A stretch of 54,997 bases of DNA from CAZMYM01 sp964620325 (GTDB taxonomy: Bacteria; Bipolaricaulota; Bipolaricaulia; UBA7950; UBA9294), in contig CAZUIM010000017.1 of the NCBI GenBank assembly GCA_964620325.1, positions 1 to 54,997 of the forward strand, read 5' to 3'. A program made the translations under genes and the position numbers. The notes under the pieces are model-generated. The model was not told where the DNA came from. It was given only the letters and a program-made list of their open reading frames with translations, and did no database searches. Positions 16,414 through 23,540 of the stretch are shown here, one piece after another (the first letter of the stretch is position 1; each line of letters opens with the position of its first letter).

Positions 16414-16467
16414 CTAGCAGTCTTGTACCGCGACTGCTAACTAGCAGTATAGCACGCTGACTGCTAG
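16414..16467. promoter_or_regulatory. Two adjacent CIRCE-like inverted repeats
   Basis: CTAGCAGTC (16414-16422), 9 nt, GACTGCTAA (16432-16440), directly abutting CTAGCAGTA (16441-16449), 9 nt, GACTGCTAG (16459-16467). The 9-N9-9 layout equals the HrcA operator CIRCE (TTAGCACTC-N9-GAGTGCTAA), but the arms differ at the first base and at the sixth (G for C). The pair covers the hsp20 spacer, -10, start site and leader. Confidence 0.75.
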
Positions 16468-16474
16468 TTGTCAA
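16446..16474 (-). promoter_or_regulatory. hsp20 promoter
   Basis: On the minus strand TTGACA (16469-16474), 17-bp spacer, TATACT (16446-16451). Near-consensus housekeeping promoter lying inside the CIRCE-like operators. Confidence 0.85.
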
Positions 16475-16495
16475 GACGACCGGCGAGTGTACAAT
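16468..16495 (+). promoter_or_regulatory. yidD promoter, back-to-back with hsp20
   Basis: TTGTCA (16468-16473), 16-bp spacer, TACAAT (16490-16495). Its -35 box overlaps the hsp20 -35 on the other strand. The GTG of yidD follows the -10 box after 6 nt. Confidence 0.65.
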
Positions 16496-16501
16496 GAGAA
16501 C

Positions 16502-16714
16502 GTGTTTCGGAAGGTTACGATCGTCCCGATCCTCGTGTACCGCCGCGTGATCTCGCCGCTTCTGCCGCGGCGTTGCCGGTTCTATCCGCCCTGCTCGGCG
16601 TACGCGATCGAGGCGATCGAGCGCCACGGAGTGATCAAGGGCGGTTGGCTCGCCCTCCGACGCATCCTCCGCTGCCACCCGTTTCACCCGGGCGGCTTCG
16701 ATCCGGTTCCGTAG
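16502..16714 (+). CDS. yidD: Membrane protein insertion efficiency factor YidD
   Basis: 70 residues from GTG 16502; a GTG at 16487 would add five residues but lies at the -10 box, so the inner start is preferred and implies a leaderless message. The sequence follows YidD end to end: VYRRVISPLLPRRCRFYPPC, SAYAIEAIERHGVIKGGWLA and RILRCHPFHPGGFDPVP. The conserved cysteines are present. YidD assists YidC-dependent membrane insertion. Unlike the usual rpmH-rnpA-yidD-yidC cluster, here it sits alone opposite hsp20. Confidence 0.9.
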   Translation: MFRKVTIVPILVYRRVISPLLPRRCRFYPPCSAYAIEAIERHGVIKGGWLALRRILRCHPFHPGGFDPVP

Positions 16715-17178
16715 TCGGCCGACTGCTGGCTTCTTTCACCCGGGCGGACGTGATCCGCGTCTGGGAGGCGTCGACGGGCGATGTCGTCTCGACCCTCGAT
16801 GCGCCGAACGTCGGACCGTATTCCTGGATCGCGCTCCATCCGAGCGGCGATTCGGTGGCGTACATCGCGGAGAAGAGTGTCGTCGTCCTCGACGTGACGG
16901 CCGGCGAGACGATCGCTCGATTCGAGGGCCACGACGCGGCCGTCGTCGCGGTCGCATTCAGTCCCGACGGCCGGACCCTGGCATCGGGCGGGCTGGACGA
17001 GACGATCCGCCTCTGGGCCGTGCCGGACGGTACGGCCCTTCGCACGCCGTCGCCGAGCGACGGCGATGTCTGCTCCGTTCAGTTCGGCCGAGACGGACGT
17101 CTCCTCGCAACGAGCTACTGCGGCATGTCGCGATGTCAGGTCACCATCTGGGACCTCGAGACGCTGTTGGACGACTGA
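16715..17178 (+). pseudogene. WD40 propeller remnant, 5' truncated
   Basis: About 154 codons of WD40 repeats with no start codon at the beginning of the homology. The first blade (LLASFTRADVIRVWEASTG) begins right at the yidD stop, in another frame. A GTG at 16750 could start 142 residues. Further blades are VVAVAFSPDGRTLASGGLD with ETIRLWAVPDG, and LLATSYCGMSRCQVTIWDLE. Three to four blades cannot close a propeller. A deletion that fused the tail of a larger WD40 gene to yidD is the simplest reading; a short functional gene is less likely. Confidence 0.5.
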
Positions 17179-17222
17179 ACCGCGAGGCCGCCGCTCGAGA
17201 AGAGACCCGGAACGGAAGGGCC

Positions 17223-17240
17223 GGAATCGCCGACGATTCC
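17223..17240 (+). terminator. Hairpin after WD40 remnant
   Basis: GGAATCG (17223-17229) pairs with CGATTCC (17234-17240), extended imperfectly by GGCC and AGCC. There is no clear U-tract, so this is a weak terminator candidate between convergent genes. Confidence 0.4.
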
Positions 17241-17271
17241 AGCCCGTTTCGATTCCCCGGCACTCCGCCGA

Positions 17272-18435
17272 CTAGGCGCTCCGGAACGCCTCCCACATCC
17301 GATCGACCAGGCCCGGCGTGGTCAGGACGTCGACGGTCGTCATCGCCATCGCCTTCGCTCCGACGAGCATCGCGACGGCTCCCCGCTCGGAACCCGAGGC
17401 CTCGGCGAACTCGTGCGAATGGCCGACGACGTCGGGGGCGCTGATGGCGAGGTAGGGATGCATCCCGGGCACGGCCTGCGTCACGTCGCCCATGTCGGTC
17501 GATCCCATCGATCCGGGTGCCTCGTCGAGCGGCCAGTCAAGGGACTCCAGATTGGCGACGAACGCGTCGATCAACGGGCGATTCGGCTTCATCGCCTTGT
17601 AGGCGTGTCCCACTTCGCTGAATTCGAGCTTCGCGCCGGTCGCGAGGGCGGCCCCTTCAGCGCATCGGCGAAGCTTCACGAGGAGCTCGTCGCGATAGCC
17701 GGTCTCCGGAGCACGAACGTAGAACTCGGCCGCCGCGTACTCGGGGACGATGTTCGGCTTCAGCCCCCCGTGGGTGATGATCCCGTGGATACGCGCTCCG
17801 TCCTCGATGTGCTCGCGGAGGGCGTTCAACCCGTTGAACGTCTGGATCACCGCGTCGAGTGCGTTGATCCCCTTCTCCGGCCCGGCCGCGGCGTGCGCCG
17901 GTCGTCCGTGGAACTCGATCTTCACCTCGGTGATCGCCAGACTCCCCTGGCCGACGACGGTGTGCGCCGCCGGATGGAACATCATCGCTGCGTCAACTCC
18001 CTCGAACGCTCCGGCGGCGATCATGATCACCTTCCCTCCGCCCCCCTCCTCACCCGGCGTACCGAAGAAGATCAGCCGACCCGGCAGGTCCGACTTGATC
18101 GATCCGACGGCGAGGGCGGCGCCGAGCGCCCCGGCGGCGATCAAATTGTGCCCGCAGGCGTGGCCGATCTCGGGGAGCGCGTCGTACTCCCCGAGGATCG
18201 CGACCGTCGGGCCATCGCTTCTCGCCGGGTGAACGGCTCGAATCGCCGTCTCCAAACCGGCGAACCCGTGCTCGACCTCGAATCCGCCTTCTCGAAGGAC
18301 GTCCGCGAGGAGGGCGGACGCGCGAACCTCCTCGAATTTCAGTTCCGGATGCTCGAACAGGTCCTTGCTGACCTCACGCAATCGCCCTTCCAGTCGGTCG
18401 ACTTCGGCGCAGACGCGCCCCTTCCAATCGCTCAT
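17272..18435 (-). CDS. M20D-family amidohydrolase (AbgB/aminoacylase-1-like)
   Basis: 387 residues. Metallopeptidase fold with the catalytic domain split by a dimerisation domain. Metal-site motifs: ILGEYDALPEIGHACGHN, GTPGEEGGGGK with the catalytic Glu pair, and a MMFHPAAHT His; HGRPAHAAAGPEKGINALD begins the dimerisation insert. GSTDMGDV and GHSHEF complete the site. Relatives release amino acids from N-acyl or p-aminobenzoyl-glutamate conjugates. The gene begins 9 nt after the racemase stop, so the two form an operon. Confidence 0.88.
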   Translation of the reverse strand: MSDWKGRVCAEVDRLEGRLREVSKDLFEHPELKFEEVRASALLADVLREGGFEVEHGFAGLETAIRAVHPARSDGPTVAILGEYDALPEIGHACGHNLIAAGALGAALAVGSIKSDLPGRLIFFGTPGEEGGGGKVIMIAAGAFEGVDAAMMFHPAAHTVVGQGSLAITEVKIEFHGRPAHAAAGPEKGINALDAVIQTFNGLNALREHIEDGARIHGIITHGGLKPNIVPEYAAAEFYVRAPETGYRDELLVKLRRCAEGAALATGAKLEFSEVGHAYKAMKPNRPLIDAFVANLESLDWPLDEAPGSMGSTDMGDVTQAVPGMHPYLAISAPDVVGHSHEFAEASGSERGAVAMLVGAKAMAMTTVDVLTTPGLVDRMWEAFRSA

Positions 18436-18444
18436 CGATCCTCC

Positions 18445-19140
18445 CTATTGTGTCGCGTCATCCGAGACAGCGGCGCGAATCGTCGCATCGACCAGGCAGT
18501 CGAGCGCGTCGATCCATCGGATCGGCATCCTCGAACCTTCGAGGAGCGAGATCTCCGTGCAACCGGCGACGGCCACGGCCGCGCCCTCACGGGAGAACGT
18601 CTCGACCACGGGGAGGATCGCGCGCTCCACCTCGGGAAGCGCTCGCCCCGCCTTGATCGCCTCGATCGCCCGCACGACCGTACGTTGAGCGTCTCCCTTG
18701 GGAACAATCAAACGTATGCCCCGATCTGCGAACGCGCGACTGTAGATCCTCGATCGGAGGGTCCCCGTGGTCGCCAACAGCCCGACCGCCTCCGCGTCGA
18801 TCCGAGCCGCCGTCTCCGCCACCATGTCGATGACGAGGGCCGAGACGCCGTCGCGAATCTCCCCGAGAAACGCGTGCGCCGTGTTGCACGGTACCGCGAG
18901 AACGTCGGCGCCGGCCGCCTCGAGTCGCTGAGCCATCCGGACGAGGGCCGGCACCGGCGTCGGTCCGCCTCGCAGAAGGGCGCTCGCACGATCGGGGATG
19001 GTCGGGTCGTTGTCGATCAGGATGTGAAGGTGGTTCTGATCGGTCGTCGCCGGCGTCGCGACGACGAGGCGACGGAAGAACTCAACCGTCGCCGCCGGCC
19101 CCATCCCACCAAGAACCCCGATCGTCCGCCGCGTCGCCAT
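18445..19140 (-). CDS. Aspartate/glutamate racemase family protein
   Basis: 231 residues. PLP-independent racemase with two catalytic cysteines, seen in VLAVPCNTAHAF (about residue 80) and VAVAGCTEISLL (about residue 190). The start TIGVLGGMGPAATVEFFRRL and NHLHILIDNDPTIPDR are typical of the RacX/YgeA group. ATG 19140 fits the family N-terminus; the frame stays open upstream. It precedes the M20 hydrolase and diverges from the D-cysteine desulfhydrase-like gene, which suggests D-amino acid turnover. Confidence 0.88.
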   Translation of the reverse strand: MATRRTIGVLGGMGPAATVEFFRRLVVATPATTDQNHLHILIDNDPTIPDRASALLRGGPTPVPALVRMAQRLEAAGADVLAVPCNTAHAFLGEIRDGVSALVIDMVAETAARIDAEAVGLLATTGTLRSRIYSRAFADRGIRLIVPKGDAQRTVVRAIEAIKAGRALPEVERAILPVVETFSREGAAVAVAGCTEISLLEGSRMPIRWIDALDCLVDATIRAAVSDDATQ

Positions 19141-19333
19141 GTTCGTCGGACAGACAGAGTACGAGCACGACGCGGCCGCCGCAATCGATCGGCGTCTCGG
19201 CCTGTTCAGCGACGCTCGATCGCGGGACCGACTACTCGGACGTTCTCGCCGTCGAGCCGCCGTGTGTCGTGACGGGCGCCCTCGGCGTGCGTCGTCGAAG
19301 GGCTCACGGTAGACTCGTGGCGAAAGGGTGCCC

Positions 19334-20359
19334 ATGCAGATCGGACAGATGGAACGGATCCGCCTCGGCGATTTTCCGACGCCGCTCGAGGAGCTCGACC
19401 GCTTGCGCGAGCACTTGGGCGGGCCGAGGCTGTTCATCAAGCGGGACGACCTGAGCGGGCTCGGCCTCGGCGGGAACAAGCTCCGCAAGCTCGAGTACGC
19501 CATGGCCGAGGCCGTCGCCGATCGCGCGACGGTCGTCGTAACGGTCGGCGGCCCCCAGAGCAATCACGTCCGCCTGACTGCCGCGGCGGCGAATCGTCTC
19601 GGCCTTCGCTCGATCCTCGTCCTTCGCGGAGACGAGCCGCCCGAGTCGAGCGGCAATCTTCTGATCGACCGGATCCTCGGGGTCGAGGAGATCCACTTCG
19701 TCGGCTCCTCCGGCTTCCCGCCGAAGGGTGCGCGCGACGAGCTCGCCGATCCGAAGGTCGACGAGATCGTCGCGCGGCTCCGCGGGTCCGGCGAACGACC
19801 GTATGTGATTCCGAACGGGTGCCGGCCGCTTCATGCGGCCTACGCCTACGCCGACTGCGTCCTCGAGCTGATCGCACAGGGCGCCGCCCTCGGCGTCGCC
19901 GTCGACAGCGTCGTCACCGCCGTCGGCACCTCCGGCACGCAGACCGGTCTCGTCCTCGGGTCGCACCTCTACGCCGGGGGAGAGATCGACGTCGTCGGGA
20001 TCAGCGTCGCAAACGGAACGAAGCCGCTGACCGATCGAATCGCCCGGCAACTGGACGAAGCCGTCGGCGTTCTGGGACGTCGGACCCCGATTCCGCGAGA
20101 CGCGATTCACGTGCTCGACGAGTACGTCGGCGACGGGTACGGTCGGCCGACCGTCGGGATGGTCGAGGCGGTCCTCCTCACCGCCCGAACCGAGGGCATC
20201 CTCCTCGATCCGGTCTACACGGGAAAGGCGATGGCCGGGTTGATCGATCGAATTCGGGCCGGTCACTACACGGAGGATGACGTCGTCGTCTTCCTGCATA
20301 CCGGCGGCGTCCCCGGGCTCTTTGCCGCGGACCAGACGTCCGCCTTCCACGACGCCTAG
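19334..20359 (+). CDS. D-cysteine desulfhydrase/ACC deaminase family PLP enzyme
   Basis: 341 residues from ATG 19334 behind AAAGGGTG (GTG 19328 is also in frame). Fold-type II PLP enzyme. Landmarks: LFIKRDDLSGLGLGGNKLRK with the PLP lysine, VTVGGPQSNHVRLTAAAANR, VIPNGCRPLHAAYAY, the phosphate loop VTAVGTSGTQTG, and FLHTGGVPGLFA at the end. Members degrade D-cysteine to pyruvate, sulfide and ammonia, or deaminate aminocyclopropane carboxylate; D-cysteine is favoured by overall resemblance. A hairpin terminator follows. Confidence 0.85.
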   Translation: MQIGQMERIRLGDFPTPLEELDRLREHLGGPRLFIKRDDLSGLGLGGNKLRKLEYAMAEAVADRATVVVTVGGPQSNHVRLTAAAANRLGLRSILVLRGDEPPESSGNLLIDRILGVEEIHFVGSSGFPPKGARDELADPKVDEIVARLRGSGERPYVIPNGCRPLHAAYAYADCVLELIAQGAALGVAVDSVVTAVGTSGTQTGLVLGSHLYAGGEIDVVGISVANGTKPLTDRIARQLDEAVGVLGRRTPIPRDAIHVLDEYVGDGYGRPTVGMVEAVLLTARTEGILLDPVYTGKAMAGLIDRIRAGHYTEDDVVVFLHTGGVPGLFAADQTSAFHDA

Positions 20360-20372
20360 GCAGAATAGATCA

Positions 20373-20397
20373 GTGGAGAGGCGCGAAGCCTCTCCAC
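20373..20397 (+). terminator. Hairpin terminator after PLP enzyme gene
   Basis: GTGGAGAGGC (20373-20382) pairs with GCCTCTCCAC (20388-20397) across GCGAA. No U-tract follows. Confidence 0.6.
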
Positions 20398-20473
20398 CGA
20401 CCGTGCACCGGGTGGTGCTAGCTGTCTGCATGGGAATAATGACACATGACCGGCCTGAGAGCATCGCCATGTA

Positions 20474-20489
20474 TCCCGCCGCGGCGGGA
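20474..20489. terminator. GC hairpin downstream of nfnB
   Basis: TCCCGCC (20474-20480) pairs with GGCGGGA (20483-20489). It lies 30 nt beyond the nfnB stop on the minus strand; a terminator candidate without a U-tract. Confidence 0.4.
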
Positions 20490-20520
20490 CGCGTGGCATC
20501 GTCGGACGGCAAAGCGAGGG

Positions 20521-21924
20521 TCAGTCGGCCGGCTTTGCGTCCGTGCTGTTCATCACGTTCGCGTGGATCGCCGCCGCCGCTCGCTTCCCGGCTCCCATCG
20601 CCTGGATCACGGTCGCAGCCCCGGTAACGATGTCCCCGCCAGCGAAGACCCCTGGCTTGCTCGTCTGCCCGGTCTCAGGATCGGCAACAATGTTTCCCCA
20701 GCGAGTCAGCTCGAGCCCTTCAGTCGTCTGCGGAACGAGCGGATGCGGGCCGTTCCCGATAGCGATCACCGCCGTGTCGACCTCGATCTCGTGCTCCGAG
20801 CCGACGATCGGGATCGGGCGACGTCGCCCAGAGTCGTCCGCAGCTCCGAGCTCCATCCGGACGCAACGAACGCCTACCAGCCGGCCCTCTTCGCCGAGGA
20901 ACTCGATCGGGTTTGTCAGAAGCCGGAAGTCAATCCCTTCTTCCTTGGCGTGGTGGACCTCTTCCGCGCGAGCGGGCAGTTCCTCCTCGCTCCGCCGGTA
21001 GATGATCATCGACGATTCGGCTCCGAGACGGAGCGCCGTGCGCGACGCATCCATCGCGACGTTCCCCCCACCCACAGTGACGACGCGGCGTCCGACCTTG
21101 ATCGGCGTGTCGTATTCCGGAAAGCGATAGGCACTCATCAGGTTCGTTCGGGTGAGGAACTCATTCGCGGAATAGACGCCGTTCAGGTTCTCTCCTGGGA
21201 CCCCGAGGAATCGCGGAAGGCCTGCCCCGGTACCGATAAAGACTGCATCAAATCCGGCGCCCAGGAGGGCGTCGACCGTTCGCACCTGTCCGATCACCTG
21301 GTTGACTTCAAGGTCGATCCCCGTCTGGCAGAGCGCAGCGACTTCGCGACGGACGATCTCTTTCGGAAGGCGGAACTCCGGGATTCCGTACATCAGCACA
21401 CCACCGGCAGTGTGAAGAAGCTCGAGGACGACGACCTCGTGGCCAAATCGTCGAAGTTCACCAGCGGCCGTCAGGCCAGCAGGTCCAGCCCCAACGACGG
21501 CAATGCGCTTTCCGGTGTCAGGTGCAACATCGGGACAGCATGCCTCGTTTCTCGCCTCCCAATCGGCGCAGAACCTCTCCAGGCGTCCGATCGCGACCGG
21601 TTCGAACCGGATTCCGAGGGTACACACGCCTTGACACTGCACCTCCTGTGGACAGACCCTTCCACAGACTGCCGGGAGCGCATTCGACGCCTTGATTGTC
21701 ACGATCGCCTCAGAGAAGCGGCGATGTTTGATGTGATCGATAAACCCGGGGATGTCGATCCCGACGGGACATCCCTCAATACAGGGAGCCTTGGGACACT
21801 GCAGGCAGCGCTCCGCCTCGGCGACCGCCTCGTCTTCGCTGTACCCGTACGGAACCTCGGCGAAGTTCCCGATACGCACGTGAGGATTCTGCTCGCGCAT
21901 CGGAACCTGGCGCTCTTGGATCAT
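20521..21924 (-). CDS. nfnB: NfnB/SudA-type NADPH-binding flavoprotein (GltA-like)
   Basis: 467 residues from ATG 21924, which overlaps the partner stop as ATGA. Two [4Fe-4S] cysteine sets lie near the N-terminus (CLQCPKAPCIEGCP and CGRVCPQEVQCQGVC). FAD-binding VVGAGPAGLTAAGELRR, the NADPH-binding VTVGGGNVAMDASRTALRLG and the C-terminal GVFAGGDIVTGAATVIQAMG follow. Alone the family is annotated as glutamate synthase small subunit. Next to an NfnA/SudB partner it is better read as the large subunit of NADH-dependent ferredoxin:NADP+ oxidoreductase, an electron-bifurcating enzyme, or of the related sulfide dehydrogenase. Confidence 0.85.
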   Translation of the reverse strand: MIQERQVPMREQNPHVRIGNFAEVPYGYSEDEAVAEAERCLQCPKAPCIEGCPVGIDIPGFIDHIKHRRFSEAIVTIKASNALPAVCGRVCPQEVQCQGVCTLGIRFEPVAIGRLERFCADWEARNEACCPDVAPDTGKRIAVVGAGPAGLTAAGELRRFGHEVVVLELLHTAGGVLMYGIPEFRLPKEIVRREVAALCQTGIDLEVNQVIGQVRTVDALLGAGFDAVFIGTGAGLPRFLGVPGENLNGVYSANEFLTRTNLMSAYRFPEYDTPIKVGRRVVTVGGGNVAMDASRTALRLGAESSMIIYRRSEEELPARAEEVHHAKEEGIDFRLLTNPIEFLGEEGRLVGVRCVRMELGAADDSGRRRPIPIVGSEHEIEVDTAVIAIGNGPHPLVPQTTEGLELTRWGNIVADPETGQTSKPGVFAGGDIVTGAATVIQAMGAGKRAAAAIHANVMNSTDAKPAD

Positions 21925-22772
21925 TCCACTCCCTTTCTCGCATCCGTCTCGGCCAAGTAGCGCTCGAGCGAGCACGCCTCTTCGTCGGCGTAGTACCCCT
22001 GCCGCGACATGAGCAGATCGAAGTTGACCTTGTGCCCGTCGAATTCGGGCCCGTCCACACAGGCGAACTGCGCGACCCCACCGACCTCGACCCGGCATCC
22101 TCCACACATTCCCGTCCCGTCGATCATGATCGAATTCAAGCTGACCGTCGTCGGAATGTCGAAGGACCTCGTCACCTCCGAACAGACCTTCATCATGATC
22201 GCCGGGCCGATCGCCCACACATGACCGATCTGTCGGCCGGACTCGAGGATCTCGCGAAGCGGATCGCTCACGAACCCCCTTCCCCCATAGGATCCGTCGT
22301 TGGTCATGACGATCAGTTCATCGCAGACCTCTGAGAACTCGTCGTGGTAGATCATCACGTCGCGGCTTCGATAGCCGATGATCCCGATGACCGTGTTCCC
22401 GGCCTCCTTGAGCGCTCGCACAATCGGATAGAGCGGAGCGATCCCTACTCCACCTCCGACACAGATCACCGTACCGTACTCCTCGATCTCGGTCGGCCGT
22501 CCGAGCGGACCGGCGAAATCGAGGACGGAATCCCCCACGTCGAACCGATCGCCCATCTCATGTGTCGACTTACCGACCTCCTGAACGACGAGCGTCACCC
22601 CACCAGAGCCAGGGTCGGTCTTGACCATCGTCAACGGGATCCTCTCCCCGCGTTCGTGAAGACGCAGAACAATGAACTGCCCGGCCGTGGCGACACGGGC
22701 GACGTCGGGTGCCTCGATCACATACTCACGGATGCCGGGGCCGAGGGTCCTCTTGCTCAGGATCTTATACAC
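21921..22772 (-). CDS. nfnA: NfnA/SudB-type FAD/NAD-binding [2Fe-2S] subunit
   Basis: 283 residues from GTG 22772 (GAGGTGGTG upstream). Ferredoxin-reductase-like layout: FAD region GQFIVLRLHERGERIPLTMV, NAD region VICVGGGVGIAPLYPIVRAL, and a C-terminal [2Fe-2S] site DGTGMCGGCRVEVGGVAQFA followed by CVDGPEFDGH. The Asp plus three Cys arrangement matches NfnA/SudB. It is distinct from PyrK, whose cluster carries four Cys, and no pyrD is present. Coupled to nfnB by a 4-nt overlap. Confidence 0.85.
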   Translation of the reverse strand: MYKILSKRTLGPGIREYVIEAPDVARVATAGQFIVLRLHERGERIPLTMVKTDPGSGGVTLVVQEVGKSTHEMGDRFDVGDSVLDFAGPLGRPTEIEEYGTVICVGGGVGIAPLYPIVRALKEAGNTVIGIIGYRSRDVMIYHDEFSEVCDELIVMTNDGSYGGRGFVSDPLREILESGRQIGHVWAIGPAIMMKVCSEVTRSFDIPTTVSLNSIMIDGTGMCGGCRVEVGGVAQFACVDGPEFDGHKVNFDLLMSRQGYYADEEACSLERYLAETDARKGVE

Positions 22773-22790
22773 GTTTTCACCACCTCGTCG

Positions 22791-22809
22791 CGGGGGTTCA
22801 GTTCCCCCG
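22791..22809 (-). promoter_or_regulatory. Hairpin in nfnAB leader
   Basis: CGGGGG (22791-22796) pairs with CCCCCG (22804-22809) across seven bases. It lies just after the predicted start site and about 18 nt before the GTG, so it may affect mRNA stability or translation. Confidence 0.4.
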
Positions 22810-22820
22810 AGTTGGTGCGG

Positions 22821-22849
22821 ATTATCCATCGGCTCACGTGCACCCGCAA
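22821..22849 (-). promoter_or_regulatory. nfnAB promoter
   Basis: On the minus strand TTGCGG (22844-22849), 17-bp spacer, GATAAT (22821-22826). This gives a leader of about 40 nt before the GTG at 22772. Confidence 0.6.
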
Positions 22850-22874
22850 CCGCCGAATCCAGTTCCCAACAGCG

Positions 22875-22880
22875 TATAAT
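22875..22880 (+). promoter_or_regulatory. -10 box of Nudix gene
   Basis: Consensus TATAAT, 20 nt before the GTG. No good -35 was seen at 16-18 bp. AGGGGTG serves as ribosome-binding site. Confidence 0.5.
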
Positions 22881-22900
22881 GTCGCTGTAGGGGTGAAACC

Positions 22901-23527
22901 GTGCGTTACTACATCGAAAGCGACGGTCGAGTCTTCCTGGTCGAGCGGGGTGAGTTCCTCGACCTCCCGCTCCCCTCAGAGGTCCCGTTCGACGTCGACC
23001 GGATCGCCTCCCTCGCGAGCGCGGAGGACGTTTGGTTCTGCGTCCCGCGCCTCGACCGCCATCCGGCGGAGTGGCCGAGCAAGGATGAACTGGCGATTCT
23101 TCCGACCACCCCTCGCGCGAGGATCGCCGTTCACGCAACGATGCCACGGATCGTCGTCGAGGGCGTCTGCTTGCGGGGCGGCGAGGTCCTCCTCGTCAAA
23201 GGGAGCCGCGGATTGACCGAAGGGCTCTGGTCCCTTCCCGGGGGCTTCCTCCGATTCGGCGAGACGCCCGCAGAAGGCGTCCTGCGAGAAATCCAAGAGG
23301 AGGTCGGGCTGGTCGGCAGGATCGAGGGAGCGCCCGTCTTCCGATCGAGGCTCGGCGAGCGATCTCGCCTTCATTGGATCATGATCTTCTACCGCGTCGC
23401 CGTCGACGGCGTTCCCGCCCTGAACCCGGACGAGATCGCCGAGGCCCGGTTCGCCGAACCGGCCGCGGTGTCGGAGATGCTCAACCCAACGATGGCGAGC
23501 GTCGTCCTCGAGTTGGCTCGGTCGTAG
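22901..23527 (+). CDS. Nudix hydrolase with N-terminal extension
   Basis: 208 residues from GTG 22901. The Nudix box is complete: GFLRFGETPAEGVLREIQEE then VGL, at about residues 126-148, with all metal-binding glutamates. About 75 residues precede the Nudix domain (LVERGEFLDLPLPSEVPFDVD, FCVPRLDRHPAEWPS). This extension has no recognised motif and may set substrate choice. A nucleoside diphosphate linked to another group is hydrolysed; which one is unknown. Divergent from nfnAB. Confidence 0.85.
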   Translation: MRYYIESDGRVFLVERGEFLDLPLPSEVPFDVDRIASLASAEDVWFCVPRLDRHPAEWPSKDELAILPTTPRARIAVHATMPRIVVEGVCLRGGEVLLVKGSRGLTEGLWSLPGGFLRFGETPAEGVLREIQEEVGLVGRIEGAPVFRSRLGERSRLHWIMIFYRVAVDGVPALNPDEIAEARFAEPAAVSEMLNPTMASVVLELARS

Positions 23528-23540
23528 AACCGGCTTCAGT

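Noticed and set aside
17413..19272. Long plus-strand open frame opposite the M20 hydrolase and racemase
   Set aside because: Both minus-strand genes have full catalytic motifs; this frame has none.
19139..19318. Short plus-strand open frame between racemase and PLP enzyme genes
   Set aside because: 59 arginine-rich codons without ribosome-binding site or motif, overlapping the racemase start.
20446..21960. Plus-strand open frame opposite nfnB
   Set aside because: No recognisable protein; nfnB is supported by iron-sulfur and nucleotide-binding motifs.
21921..22772. PyrK (dihydroorotate dehydrogenase electron-transfer subunit)
   Set aside because: No pyrD nearby, the partner is NfnB/SudA-like, and the cluster site fits Asp-Cys3 rather than four Cys.
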